DNA of 64,000 nucleotides, taken from JACQAP01 sp035275265 (lineage in GTDB: Bacteria > Pseudomonadota > Gammaproteobacteria > Burkholderiales > JACQAP01). Below the pieces are notes generated by a model. That model did no database searches, was not told the origin of the DNA, and saw only the letters and a list, made by a program, of their open reading frames with translations. How positions within the stretch are numbered: the stretch's first letter is position 1; each line of letters starts with the position of its first letter. Of this stretch, positions 53,911 to 63,498 are shown in pieces. The DNA is taken from NCBI GenBank assembly GCA_035275265.1, contig DATENC010000006.1, forward strand, positions 430,315 through 494,314. The letters are read 5' to 3'. The translations under genes were made by a program, and so were the position numbers.

Positions 53911-54381
53911 ATGGCTGCTGATCTTGGCATCAAGGAGAAGGACCGGTTACAGATCGTCAATGGTTTGTCAAAATTGCTGGCCGACACCTACACGCTGTAC
54001 CTGAAGACCCACAATTTTCACTGGAACGTTACTGGTCCAATGTTCCAGACGCTGCATCTGATGTTCGAAACCCAGTACACCGAGATGTGGACCAACGTCG
54101 ATCTGATTGCGGAGCGCATCCGCTCGCTGGACGCCCCGGCGCCCGGCACGTACGCACAGTTCACCAAGCTCGCCTCGATCAAGGAAACAGCCGGCGTGCC
54201 CAACGCCCAGGACATGATCAAGATCCTGCTTGCGGGCCACGAAGCGGTCGCGCGTACTGCGCGCAGGGTTTTTCCTGCTGCCGAGAGCGGCAACGACCAG
54301 CCGACCATGGACCTTCTGACCCAGCGCATGGAAGTCCACGAAAAGACAGCTTGGATGCTCAGAAGCCTCTTGGAGAAATAG
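53911..54381 (+). CDS. dps: DNA-protecting ferritin-like protein Dps
   Basis: 156 residues. A dodecameric miniferritin that oxidises iron with hydrogen peroxide and protects DNA. Ferroxidase ligands are in THNFHWNVTGPMFQTLHLMFE and TNVDLIAERI. AAGGA lies ahead of the ATG. It ends HEKTAWMLRSLLEK; a second copy of that ending lies about 100 bases downstream (separate entry). It lies between the AlgR-like unit and hemC. Confidence 0.95.
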   Translation: MAADLGIKEKDRLQIVNGLSKLLADTYTLYLKTHNFHWNVTGPMFQTLHLMFETQYTEMWTNVDLIAERIRSLDAPAPGTYAQFTKLASIKETAGVPNAQDMIKILLAGHEAVARTARRVFPAAESGNDQPTMDLLTQRMEVHEKTAWMLRSLLEK

Positions 54382-54445
54382 TCGGACTAGAATGCATTCA
54401 AGCCTTCTTTCATTGGAGGCCAATGCGCATAGCGCGTTATGCCGG

Positions 54446-54490
54446 AACCACAAGACGGCATGGATGCTGCGCAGTCTGCTGAAGAAGTGA
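54446..54490 (+). pseudogene. Remnant of the 3' end of a second dps gene
   Basis: In one frame these bases read NHKTAWMLRSLLKK then TGA, nearly the same peptide as the end of the intact dps (HEKTAWMLRSLLEK). The frame is closed by TAG at 54431, so no gene remains. The two stretches differ at most synonymous positions (for example AGA/CGC, CTC/CTG, AGC/AGT), so this is the tail of a divergent homolog and not a fresh tandem copy. Confidence 0.7.
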
Positions 54491-54589
54491 CGCGCTCGTG
54501 GCGACAGGCCCAGGCCGGTTGCGGAAGTAGAGTTCTTGGGGCCGCCATGCGAAGGTGACCCTAGTTGCCGTGCTCGTGGATCCAAACCC

Positions 54590-55534
54590 TTGTCGCCTAC
54601 CCAGAGTCCTCCGACCCGAATCGTTATCGCCACCCGCGAAAGCGCGCTTGCACTCTGGCAGGCGCGCCACATCGAAGGGCGCTTGCGTGCGCTTTACGCC
54701 GGAGTCGAGACGAAATTGTTGGGCGTAACCACGCAGGGCGATCGCATACTCGACGCTTCCCTTGCCAAACTTGGTGGCAAGGGATTGTTCGTGAAGGAAC
54801 TGGAGTCGGCGCTCGAATCCGGCGAGGCGGATATCGCGGTGCATTCGATGAAAGATGTGCCAATGGACCTGCCGGCCGGGTTCACGATCGCCGCCATTAC
54901 GAAGCGCGAAGACCCGCGCGACGCATTCGTCTCCAATGGTTACCGCGACCTGGAGAGCCTGCCACCTGGTAGCCGCGTCGGCACTTCCAGCCTGCGGCGT
55001 GAAAGCCAGTTGCGCGCGCGTTTTCCGCACCTCAAGGTCGAGCCGTTGCGCGGCAACGTGCAGACACGCTTGAGCAAACTCGATGCGGGAGGGTATTCCG
55101 CGATTATCCTGGCGGCGGCTGGACTCAAGCGCCTAGGCTTGTCTGCCCGCATCGCCTGTCTGCTTACGCCCGAGCAGAGCCTGCCGGCGGCAGGCCAAGG
55201 CGCGCTCGGCATCGAGTGCTGCGTGCAACGCAATGACTTGGTCGCGGCGATCGCGCCGCTTGACGATCCCCCGACACGTTGGTGCGTGGAGGCCGAAAGG
55301 GCGGTGAGTCGCGAGCTTGCGGGAAGTTGCCAGGTACCCCTGGGCGCATATGCCGAGTTGACCAACGGAGGGGCCAGGCTGCGCGGCTTCGTTGCCAGTC
55401 CCGACGGCGTGCGCATCGTCTGCGACGAGGTCGCAGGCTCGGCGGCGGGCTCACCTGCCGATTTTGGCAGAGGTCTTGCCGCGCGCCTGATTGCCAAGGG
55501 TGCGCGCGAAATCCTTGCGGCGCTGGCCGGATAG
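54590..55534 (+). CDS. hemC: Porphobilinogen deaminase (hydroxymethylbilane synthase)
   Basis: 314 residues if started at TTG 54590; a TTG at 54536 would add 18 poorly conserved residues, and no in-frame ATG exists upstream of the conserved RIVIATRESALALWQ. The enzyme joins four porphobilinogens into hydroxymethylbilane. The cofactor-binding Cys is in ELAGSCQVPLGAYA (Cys247 with the 54590 start), and AVHSMKDVP and GTSSLRRESQL are intact. First gene of hemCDXY. Confidence 0.95.
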   Translation: MSPTQSPPTRIVIATRESALALWQARHIEGRLRALYAGVETKLLGVTTQGDRILDASLAKLGGKGLFVKELESALESGEADIAVHSMKDVPMDLPAGFTIAAITKREDPRDAFVSNGYRDLESLPPGSRVGTSSLRRESQLRARFPHLKVEPLRGNVQTRLSKLDAGGYSAIILAAAGLKRLGLSARIACLLTPEQSLPAAGQGALGIECCVQRNDLVAAIAPLDDPPTRWCVEAERAVSRELAGSCQVPLGAYAELTNGGARLRGFVASPDGVRIVCDEVAGSAAGSPADFGRGLAARLIAKGAREILAALAG

Positions 55535-55539
55535 CAGGC

Positions 55540-56343
55540 GTGCCCGGAACGGGAGACAAGCAGCCCCTGTCGGGCATCGGTGTCCTGGTAACCCGCCCCG
55601 AGCATCAGTCGCTGCGATTGGCCGATCTGATTCGCGGGCTCGGCGGCGAACCGCTGCTGTTTCCCGCGATGGAGATCGTGCCCCAACCGGATGCGGCGAC
55701 TGCGCCGGTACTGAAACGGCTGGCACAGTTTGATCTTGCGGTATTCACCAGTTCGAACGCGGCAAGGCTGGCGATGCCGCGCATCGAGAAGGCGGGCGGT
55801 GTGCCCGCTGGGCTTTACATTGCCGCGCTGGGTCCGGGAACCGCGGCCGAGTTGAAAAAATTCGGTGTGCGCGAGATGATCACGCCGGAAGCGGAATTCG
55901 ACAGCGAGGCTTTGCTCGAGGCGTTGTCGGGGCTGCAGGTTGCCGGGAAGAGTGTGGTGGTCTTTCGCGGGCAGGGCGGGCGCGAGTTGCTCGGTGAGTC
56001 GCTGCGTCTGCGTGGCGCCCAGGTCGAATACGTGGAATGTTACCGGCGCGCAAGACCCCGGCGTGACCTGGCAGAAATGATGCCATTGTGGCAGCAGGGC
56101 AGCCTTCGGGCCTGCGTGGCCACCAGCTCGGAAATCGTGATCAACCTCTTCTACATGGCCGGAGAGGCAGGCCGGCCGTGGTTGTGCCAGACTCCAATGT
56201 TCGTATCCCATCCGCGCGTGGCCGCGACGGCGTTTGCATCGGGTGTCCACATGGTTTTCGTCGCCGGCACCGGAGACGAAGCGCTGGCGTCGGGATTGGA
56301 GACCTGGTTTGCGAGACTGCGCCGGGTCCTGCGCGCTAGCTGA
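55540..56343 (+). CDS. hemD: Uroporphyrinogen-III synthase
   Basis: 267 residues from GTG 55540, five bases after the hemC stop. It closes and inverts hydroxymethylbilane to uroporphyrinogen III. The family is poorly conserved, but GIGVLVTRPEHQS at the start, FTSSNAARL, VVFRGQGGRELL...VEYVECYRR and the ATSSEIVINL segment are characteristic. The order hemC-hemD-hemX-hemY supports it. Confidence 0.93.
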   Translation: MPGTGDKQPLSGIGVLVTRPEHQSLRLADLIRGLGGEPLLFPAMEIVPQPDAATAPVLKRLAQFDLAVFTSSNAARLAMPRIEKAGGVPAGLYIAALGPGTAAELKKFGVREMITPEAEFDSEALLEALSGLQVAGKSVVVFRGQGGRELLGESLRLRGAQVEYVECYRRARPRRDLAEMMPLWQQGSLRACVATSSEIVINLFYMAGEAGRPWLCQTPMFVSHPRVAATAFASGVHMVFVAGTGDEALASGLETWFARLRRVLRAS

Positions 56344-56361
56344 CCGTCAATTCTGGGAAAT

Positions 56362-57414
56362 ATGGCCGATCCAACAACCGAACAGCAAACCAACGCCGAA
56401 ATACGGCGTGCGCCAAAGCCGCAGCGACGTTCGCGAATTGGCGTCCTCGCGCTGTTGCTCGCGTTGGCTGCGATTGCGCTGACCGCATTGCACTGGTACG
56501 ACGCGCGCAAGCGCTTCGACGAACTCCGGCAGGACATGGCCAGGCGCTTTGCCCAAGCCGATTCCCATGGCCGCGAAACTCGGTCGCTGGCGAGTCAGTC
56601 GCGCGACGAATTGCGCGACGTGGTGGCGCGGATCGGACAGCTCGAAGCGCGTATGGTCGAAACCCAGAACCAGCGTCTGGCACTCGAATCGCTCTATAGG
56701 GATTTTTCGGGCAGCCGCGACCAATGGGTCCTGGCCGAAGTCGAGCAGGCACTGCTTATCGCCAACCAGCAACTCCAGCTTGCAGGCAACGTCAAGGTTG
56801 CGCTGACCGCGCTGGAGACGGCCGATGCACGTCTGGCGCGCCTGGATCGTCCGCAGTTGACCGCATTGCGGCGGGTAATCAACCAGGATATCGAGCGGCT
56901 CAGGGCCGCGCCATACGTGGATGTGGTCGGCATGGCGCTGCGCTTGGACAACGTGATGACGGCAGTGGATGCGCTGCCTCTGGCCATGGAACAACGGCTG
57001 CTGCCGCCAAACGATGCGTCTGCGTCGGCGAGCCCCGGTTTCTGGACCAATCTGTGGCACGAAACCCTACAGGATCTGCGTCGGCTGGTGCGCATCCAGA
57101 ATGCTGAAAAGCCGGACGCGCCACTGCTGTCCCCCGAACAGGCTTTCTTCCTGCGCGAGAATCTGAAGCTGCGCTTGCTCGGGGCACGGCTGGCGTTGCT
57201 GGCGCGCGACGAAACGAGCTTCAAGACCGATCTCGGCGCGGCGTCGGATTGGCTCCAACGCTATTACGACGCCGACAGCAAACCGGTCGTTGCCGCGTTG
57301 TCCACGGTGAAGCAGTTGGTGCAATCGGAGGTGGGTATTGAAGTTCCGGACATCTCCGCGAGCCTCGATGCAGCGCGCAATCTCAGGATTGTCCGCGAGC
57401 GTACTGTGCGCTGA
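56362..57414 (+). CDS. hemX: HemX-family membrane protein
   Basis: 350 residues. A cytoplasmic N-terminus, one transmembrane helix (about 33-50, IGVLALLLALAAIALTAL), then a long helical periplasmic region with coiled-coil character (about 55-115). It matches the HemX protein of hemCDXY operons. It is sometimes labelled a uroporphyrinogen methyltransferase, but no SAM motif is visible, so enzymatic activity is unlikely. It probably acts as a membrane organiser of tetrapyrrole enzymes. Confidence 0.92.
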   Translation: MADPTTEQQTNAEIRRAPKPQRRSRIGVLALLLALAAIALTALHWYDARKRFDELRQDMARRFAQADSHGRETRSLASQSRDELRDVVARIGQLEARMVETQNQRLALESLYRDFSGSRDQWVLAEVEQALLIANQQLQLAGNVKVALTALETADARLARLDRPQLTALRRVINQDIERLRAAPYVDVVGMALRLDNVMTAVDALPLAMEQRLLPPNDASASASPGFWTNLWHETLQDLRRLVRIQNAEKPDAPLLSPEQAFFLRENLKLRLLGARLALLARDETSFKTDLGAASDWLQRYYDADSKPVVAALSTVKQLVQSEVGIEVPDISASLDAARNLRIVRERTVR

Positions 57415-57446
57415 GCTACTCGCAATCCGATGCAGAGGACAGACTG

Positions 57447-58655
57447 ATGCGGGGTTTGTTTTGGGTAGTCGGAATTTTTGCAATCGCCGTCGGCGTGGTG
57501 CTCGCGGCGCGCTACAACAACGGCTACGTATTGCTGGTACTTCCCCCCTGGCGCGCCGAACTTTCGCTCAATCTGGCGCTGCTCATTGCAGCACTGGCCG
57601 TCGTAGCCGCGTACCTGGCAATGCGCGCGATCATCGTTTCCATCGCCATGCCGAGCCGGGTGCGGGCTTACCTCAAGCGCCGCAACCAAACCAGGGCGCG
57701 CGCCACTTTCAACGAGGCCCTCGTCAATTTCTTCGAAGGTCGTTTCGGCAAGGCGGAAAAGGCGGCCGCTGCGGCGCTCAAGGCGGGTGAGTCGCCAACC
57801 CTTTCCGCCATTCTGGCTGCGCGCGCCGCACACGGCATGCGGGCGTTTTCCACCCGTGACAATTACCTGGCCAAGGCCGCTGACAGCGATCCAGTCGAAG
57901 ATAGCATGCGATTGATCGCGCAGGCGGAGATGTTGCTGGATGAGCGCCGTTACCACGACGCGCTCGATGTCCTGAAGCGGCTGCCAGAGAGCCACACCGC
58001 CGCGTTACGGCTGGAATTGCGCGCGCAGCAGATGGCAAAAAACTGGGACCGCGTGCTGGCGCTGATTCCGCAGCTGGAAAAACGCAAAGTGTTCGAAAAG
58101 CCGGTGGTCTCGCAACTGCGCCGCCATGCGATCATCGAGAACCTGAAGCTCAAGGCACTGGACGGCAAGGCGCTGCGAGAGTACTGGGACAAGCTCCCGG
58201 CGCAGGACCGGCAGGAGCCGCGCATCGCCGCAGCCGCTGCACGGTGCTTCGTCGATCTTGGCGGGTGCGCGGAAGCGCATCGTATCGTCGAGGAAGGAGT
58301 CGAACGGATCTGGGACCAGGGACTGCTTGCGCTATATTCCGAATGCTTGGGGGAAGATGTCCGGCTCCAGTTGGAACGTGCCGAAAAGTGGTTGCACGCG
58401 CATCCCCGCGATGCGGTGCTGTTGCTGACGCTTGGCAGGCTGTGCGCTCACCAGGGCTTGTGGGGCAAGGCGCACAGTTACCTCGAAGCAAGCCTGTCGA
58501 TCGAGCCCACGCACTCGGCGCACCTGGAGCTGGCGCGCCTGCTGGAGCGCGAAGGCAAACTCGAACAGGCTGCGACCCAGTACCAAAAGGCGCTCGAGGT
58601 CACGCTTGGCCAGTTGAAGCACTACGGGGGCGGGCGTAGGCAGCCGGTGCTCTGA
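57447..58655 (+). CDS. hemY: HemY-family TPR membrane protein
   Basis: 402 residues. Two N-terminal transmembrane helices (FWVVGIFAIAVGVVLAA and LALLIAALAVVAAYLAM) followed by TPR-like repeats in the cytoplasm or periplasm (RATFNEALVNFFEGRFGKAEKAA, TLGRLCAHQGLWGKAHSYLE). Last gene of hemCDXY. Unrelated to the HemY protoporphyrinogen oxidase of Bacillus. Its precise role in heme synthesis is not settled. Confidence 0.94.
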   Translation: MRGLFWVVGIFAIAVGVVLAARYNNGYVLLVLPPWRAELSLNLALLIAALAVVAAYLAMRAIIVSIAMPSRVRAYLKRRNQTRARATFNEALVNFFEGRFGKAEKAAAAALKAGESPTLSAILAARAAHGMRAFSTRDNYLAKAADSDPVEDSMRLIAQAEMLLDERRYHDALDVLKRLPESHTAALRLELRAQQMAKNWDRVLALIPQLEKRKVFEKPVVSQLRRHAIIENLKLKALDGKALREYWDKLPAQDRQEPRIAAAAARCFVDLGGCAEAHRIVEEGVERIWDQGLLALYSECLGEDVRLQLERAEKWLHAHPRDAVLLLTLGRLCAHQGLWGKAHSYLEASLSIEPTHSAHLELARLLEREGKLEQAATQYQKALEVTLGQLKHYGGGRRQPVL

Positions 58656-58709
58656 TTTCGTGCGTCGGATTGCAGTCCCGCACCGCGAAATCCGACAACA
58701 GGACATTTG

Positions 58710-61481
58710 ATGAATGCACCCGGCCAGAACCCGGACCCGGCGGTTGCGGACAAGGAATCGCCGCTGCGCGAGGATATTCGCCTCCTCGGGCGCATACTTG
58801 GCGACACCCTGCGTGAGCAGGAAGGCGAGGCGGTTTTCGATCTCATTGAGCGCACCCGGCAGAACGCGATCCGGTTCCGGCGCGACCGCGACCCTGGCGC
58901 CAGACGCGAACTTGAGACCACGCTCAATAGGCTCGACCCGGTGCGAACCATCGCGGTCGTGCGGGCGTTCAGTTTCTTTTCGCAACTTGCCAACATCGCC
59001 GAGGATCAGCATCACAATCGCCGCCGTCGCGCGCATTTGATAGCGGGTTCGCCGCCGCAGGAAGGAAGCGTCGCCTTGGCCCTTGCCCGCGGCCACGATG
59101 CGGGGTTGCCGGCGAAGAAGGTCACGGAGTTCTTCCGCGACGCGCTCATCTCACCGGTGCTGACCGCGCATCCCACCGAAGTGCAGCGCAAGAGCATTCT
59201 CGATTGCCAGCTGGAGATCGCCCGCCTCCTCACCGAACGGGATCGCATGCAGCTCACGCCCGATGAACTGGTGCGGAACGAGGAGGAGTTGCGCCGCGTG
59301 GTACTGACTCTGTGGCAGACCCGGGTCCTGCGTGAGCTGCGGCTGACAGTGAATGAGGAGATCGAGAACGGCTTGTCGTACTACCGGTACACTTTCCTGC
59401 GGCAACTTCCGCGACTGTACGCGGAGATCGAGGACTTGCTGGCGCATCAAGGGTTCGGGCGCGCGCCGCTTGCCGCTTTTCTGAAACTGGGGAGCTGGAT
59501 CGGCGGAGATCGCGACGGTAATCCTTACGTGACTGACGAAGTAATGCGCCGTGCGCTGGCACGTCAGTCCGCGACCGCGATGGATTTTTATTTCGAGGAA
59601 ATCCATCGGCTTGGCGGCGAACTTTCCCAGTCGGTTCGCATCGTCGAAACCACGCCCGAGCTCGAGAACCTGGCGGCGCAGTCGCCGGACACTTCGGAAC
59701 ATCGTCGCGACGAGCCCTATCGGCGCGCTCTCACCGGCATCTATGCTAGGTTGGCCGCGACTTCGCGGCTGCTCGATCATCACAGCCCCGATCGCCGTGC
59801 GATCGCCGAGGCACCGCCGTATCGGGATAGTGCGGAATTTGCACACGACCTGGCCGTGCTAGCCGATTCGCTGGCGGCCAACGGATCGGAACGCGTGGCG
59901 CGCGGGAGGCTGCGTGGCCTGCACCGTGCCGCGGTCATTTTCGGGTTCCACCTGGCGCCCCTCGACATGCGCCAGCACAGCGGCGTACACGAGCAGGTGG
60001 TGGCCGAACTGTTCGCTCTCGGAGCGCGCCGCGAGGGTTATATCGCCTTGCCGGAGGCGGAACGCCGCGCCTTGTTGCTTGAGGAATTGAGGCTGCCGCG
60101 GTTACTGCGCTCGCCCTACCTTGCCTACCGCGAAGAAGTGCGCAAGGAGCTCGACATCCTCGATGCCGCGGCGGATATGCATCGCCGCTATGGCGCTGCG
60201 GCATTGCCGAACTACATCATCTCCAAGGCCGACAGCGTCAGCGACCTGCTCGAGGTCGGAGTGTTGCTGAAGGAAGTCGGACTGCTCCAGCCTGGCGACA
60301 GGCCACGTCTGGACGTCAACATCATTCCGCTTTTCGAAACCATCGCTGACCTGCAGGGTTGCGGCGCGATCATGGACCAGTTGTTTTCGGTGCCTTACTA
60401 CCGTGCGCTATTGGCGAGCCGGAGCAATGTTCAGGAGGTGATGCTCGGCTACTCCGACAGCAACAAGGACGGGGGCTTCCTTACCGCAAACTGGGAGTTG
60501 TACAAGACGGAAGTCGAACTGGTGGAAGTGTTCGCGCGCCATGAAGTCGAATTGCGCCTTTTTCACGGCCGCGGGGGTTCGGTTGGCCGCGGCGGCGGAC
60601 CAAGTTACCAGGCAGTGCTGGCGCAGCCCCCGGGCAGCGTTGCGGGCCAGATCCGAATTACCGAGCAGGGCGAGGTAATCGCCAGCAAATATTCCGATCC
60701 CGACATCGGCCGGCGCAACCTGGAAACGCTGGTGGCCGCTACATTCGAGGCCACGCTGCTTGAACCTGCCGGCACGGTGAGCGCGGCTTACCTCGAAGTG
60801 ATGCAGGAGCTGAGCGCAAGGGCATTCTCTGTGTACCGGAGCCTGGTTTACGAGACACCGGGTTTCGTGCAATTCTTCCGCAGCGCGACCCCGATCATGG
60901 AGATTGCGGACCTGCACGTCGGAAGCCGCCCGGCTTCACGCAAGAAGTCCGACCACATCGACGATCTGCGCGCGATCCCTTGGGTTTTTTCCTGGTCCCT
61001 GTCGCGGATGATGCTGCCGGGATGGTATGGATTCGGTGCTGCGATGGAGGCGCTGGCGACGCGCAAGGGGGACGGCGGCCTGGAACTCCTGCGCGAGATG
61101 TACTGCGATTGGCCTTTCTTCCGCACGTTGCTGTCGAACATGGACATGCTGCTGGCAAAAAGCGACATAAACATCGCTTCGCGCTACGCCGAACTGGTCA
61201 CGGACGGGGAATTGCGCGAGCGCATCTTCACTCGCATTCAAGATGAGTGGCACCGTACGGTTCGCTGGCTGCTGTCTATTACCAGGCAAAAGGAACTACT
61301 GGAGACCAACCCGGCGTTGTCGCGCAGCCTGCGTAACCGCTCGCCCTACATCGACCCGCTCAACCACCTTCAGGTCGAGTTGCTGCGCCGCTACCGTTCC
61401 GGGGAAACCCATGAGCGCATCAAGCGCGCGATCCTGATGACCATCAACGGCATCGCCGCCGGTCTCCGCAATAGCGGTTAA
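58710..61481 (+). CDS. ppc: Phosphoenolpyruvate carboxylase
   Basis: 923 residues from ATG 58710 with GGA just upstream. It adds bicarbonate to phosphoenolpyruvate to form oxaloacetate, refilling the TCA cycle. Active-site segments are VLTAHPTEVQRKS, GSWIGGDRDGNP, YSDSNKDGG and the Gly-rich loop FHGRGGSVGRGGGP; the C-terminus ends AAGLRNSG as in the family. It ends 6 bases from the convergent reductase gene, with no clear terminator between. Confidence 0.97.
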   Translation: MNAPGQNPDPAVADKESPLREDIRLLGRILGDTLREQEGEAVFDLIERTRQNAIRFRRDRDPGARRELETTLNRLDPVRTIAVVRAFSFFSQLANIAEDQHHNRRRRAHLIAGSPPQEGSVALALARGHDAGLPAKKVTEFFRDALISPVLTAHPTEVQRKSILDCQLEIARLLTERDRMQLTPDELVRNEEELRRVVLTLWQTRVLRELRLTVNEEIENGLSYYRYTFLRQLPRLYAEIEDLLAHQGFGRAPLAAFLKLGSWIGGDRDGNPYVTDEVMRRALARQSATAMDFYFEEIHRLGGELSQSVRIVETTPELENLAAQSPDTSEHRRDEPYRRALTGIYARLAATSRLLDHHSPDRRAIAEAPPYRDSAEFAHDLAVLADSLAANGSERVARGRLRGLHRAAVIFGFHLAPLDMRQHSGVHEQVVAELFALGARREGYIALPEAERRALLLEELRLPRLLRSPYLAYREEVRKELDILDAAADMHRRYGAAALPNYIISKADSVSDLLEVGVLLKEVGLLQPGDRPRLDVNIIPLFETIADLQGCGAIMDQLFSVPYYRALLASRSNVQEVMLGYSDSNKDGGFLTANWELYKTEVELVEVFARHEVELRLFHGRGGSVGRGGGPSYQAVLAQPPGSVAGQIRITEQGEVIASKYSDPDIGRRNLETLVAATFEATLLEPAGTVSAAYLEVMQELSARAFSVYRSLVYETPGFVQFFRSATPIMEIADLHVGSRPASRKKSDHIDDLRAIPWVFSWSLSRMMLPGWYGFGAAMEALATRKGDGGLELLREMYCDWPFFRTLLSNMDMLLAKSDINIASRYAELVTDGELRERIFTRIQDEWHRTVRWLLSITRQKELLETNPALSRSLRNRSPYIDPLNHLQVELLRRYRSGETHERIKRAILMTINGIAAGLRNSG

Positions 61482-61487
61482 CAAGCC

Positions 61488-62522
61488 TTAGGCATTTGCA
61501 GGCTTGGGATCGACGGACGGAGTAAAGGCGTCTGAATAGAACTCGTCCTCAGGCAGGGAGCACCGCGTGGTGAAGTCCTGGTGCGCCGATTCCACCACCA
61601 CGGGAGCGCCACATGCGTAGACCTGATAACCGCTCATATCGGGGAAGTCTTCCATGACGGCGCGGTGCACGAAGCCGCCGCGCCCGCCCCAGTTGTCCTC
61701 AGGAAGCGCGTCCGAGATCACCGGGATGAAGCTGAAATTGTCGTGCTCCTGCTGCCATCTTGCGGCGAGCTCGCCCATGTAGATGTCGACCGGCCGGCGT
61801 CCGCCCCAGTACAGCACCATCTGGCGGGTGGTTTCGAGATGGAAGGCGTGTTCGATGATGCTCTTGATCGGCGCGAAACCTGTGCCGCTCGCCACGAAGA
61901 TAATCGGCCTGTCGGAATCCTCGCGCATGAAGAAAGTGCCCAGAGGCCCTTCGAAGCGCAGGATGTCTTTTTCCTTCATCCTGTTGAACACGTAGTCGGT
62001 GAATGCGCCGTTGGCCATGTTGCGCACGTGCAACTCGAGGAATTCGTCGTCATGCGGCGGGTTGCCCATCGAGTAGGAACGACGCTTGCCGTCCTTCAAC
62101 AGAATATCGATGTATTGCCCTGCCAGGAATTGCAGACGCTCGTTCGCCGGCAGCTTCAGTCTGAGCACGATCACGTCGGGAGCGACCTTGCGCATTTCCT
62201 GAACCCGGCAGGGAAGCTTGCGTATCACCAGCTGGCCGACGCCGCTGATTTCGCGTGCCTCGATTACCAGGTCGGTCAACGGCTTCGCCTGGCAAAACAA
62301 CGCCAGTCCCGCCTTCTTCTCGAAGTCCGCAAGGACGTGCGGCTGCGGATTGCCATAGTCCACTTTTCCCTCGAGGATTTTGCCCTTGCAGGAACCGCAG
62401 GCACCATTGCGGCACCCATAGGGAAGGGTGAAGCCTTCGCGCAGCGCAGCGGCAAGCACGGTTTCGCCGTCGCCGACGGTGAAAGCGTGATTACTCGGTT
62501 TGATCGTGACCTGATGGGGCAT
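61488..62522 (-). CDS. 2Fe-2S ferredoxin / FAD / NAD(P)H reductase (CDP-6-deoxyglucoseen reductase-like)
   Basis: 344 residues. An N-terminal plant-type ferredoxin domain with cluster ligands C37, C42, C45 and C77 (PYGCRNGACGSCKG...LALFC). It is followed by a ferredoxin-NADP reductase-type FAD domain (RSYSMGNPPHDDEFLELHVR) and an NAD domain (IFVASGTGFAPIKSIIEHA, ending VYACGAPVVVESA). Such proteins are often annotated as CDP-6-deoxy-delta-3,4-glucoseen reductase, but no sugar genes are near, so it may instead feed electrons to an oxygenase or other partner. Confidence 0.9.
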   Translation of the reverse strand: MPHQVTIKPSNHAFTVGDGETVLAAALREGFTLPYGCRNGACGSCKGKILEGKVDYGNPQPHVLADFEKKAGLALFCQAKPLTDLVIEAREISGVGQLVIRKLPCRVQEMRKVAPDVIVLRLKLPANERLQFLAGQYIDILLKDGKRRSYSMGNPPHDDEFLELHVRNMANGAFTDYVFNRMKEKDILRFEGPLGTFFMREDSDRPIIFVASGTGFAPIKSIIEHAFHLETTRQMVLYWGGRRPVDIYMGELAARWQQEHDNFSFIPVISDALPEDNWGGRGGFVHRAVMEDFPDMSGYQVYACGAPVVVESAHQDFTTRCSLPEDEFYSDAFTPSVDPKPANA

Positions 62523-62568
62523 GGCGGCTGACAGACGCTGGGGTCGGGGCCCGGGTTAAAATGCTGGC

Positions 62569-63447
62569 ATGAGAAGATTGTTGATCATAGGCTGCGGCGA
62601 CGTTGGACTGCGCATGGTGCGCGCCCTGCGGAGGCGTTGGCGCATCTATGCGCTAACACATTCGGAAAGCCGGCATGCGCTGTTGCGTGCCGAAGGAATC
62701 GTTCCGGTGGCTGGAGATCTGGATTGTCCGGAGACGCTGGATCGCCTTTCCGGCTTGGCGCAGGACGTGGTGCATTTCGCCCCGCCGCCCGGATCGGGAA
62801 CGCGTGACACGCGCACCGCCAATCTGGTTCGGGCTCTGGCAAAGGGGCGCAGTCTACCACAGCGAATGGTGTATATCAGCACCAGCGGCGTCTACGGAGA
62901 TTGCGGCGGCGCGGTGGTGTACGAGACGCGGCGGGCGAAGCCCTCGAGCGATCGCGCGTGGCGTCGCCTCGATGCCGAGCGGCAGTTGCGTGCATGGGGA
63001 GTGGAGACCGGTGTGCATGTCAGCATCCTGCGCGTACCGGGGATCTACGCCGCAGAGCGCTTGCCGCTTGCGCGACTGAGGGCTGGCACGCCGGCGCTTG
63101 AAACGGAGCAGGATCCGTTTACAAATCACATCCATGCCGATGACCTGGCCCGCACTGTGATCGCTGCATTGAGCCGCGGTCGCGGTGGCCGTGCGTACAA
63201 CGCTTCCGACGACTCCAGGATGAAAATGGGCGAATATTTCGACTTGGTCGCGGACCAGTTCGGTCTGCCGCACCCGCCTCGGATCAGTCGCGAAGTCGCG
63301 GACCGGGAGGTTCCAGGAAATGCGCTGTCGTTCATGCGCGAATCCCGGCGCCTTGCCAACCACCGTCTGAAAAAAGAGTTGCGGGTGACGCTGCGCTATC
63401 CGTCGGTCACGCAGGGCGTCATTGCCGCGCGGGCGCGATTGGCGTGA
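62569..63447 (+). CDS. NAD-dependent epimerase/dehydratase-family (extended SDR-like) protein
   Basis: 292 residues. N-terminal Rossmann motif LLIIGCGDVGLRMVRAL, a TSGVYGDCGG segment containing the conserved Ser/Tyr region, and an NHIHADDLARTVIAAL segment typical of YeeZ-like proteins. The substrate is unknown. It is divergent from the ferredoxin reductase gene by a 46-base gap and followed after 51 bases by cutA. Confidence 0.88.
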   Translation: MRRLLIIGCGDVGLRMVRALRRRWRIYALTHSESRHALLRAEGIVPVAGDLDCPETLDRLSGLAQDVVHFAPPPGSGTRDTRTANLVRALAKGRSLPQRMVYISTSGVYGDCGGAVVYETRRAKPSSDRAWRRLDAERQLRAWGVETGVHVSILRVPGIYAAERLPLARLRAGTPALETEQDPFTNHIHADDLARTVIAALSRGRGGRAYNASDDSRMKMGEYFDLVADQFGLPHPPRISREVADREVPGNALSFMRESRRLANHRLKKELRVTLRYPSVTQGVIAARARLA

Positions 63448-63498
63448 ACAACGGATCCGCCGCGGCCGGCGCGACTTGACTGCCCGGAGTACTTTCCC

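Noticed and set aside
54940..56250. 436-codon open frame antisense to hemC and hemD
   Set aside because: Covers two conserved plus-strand heme genes and shows no domain of its own.
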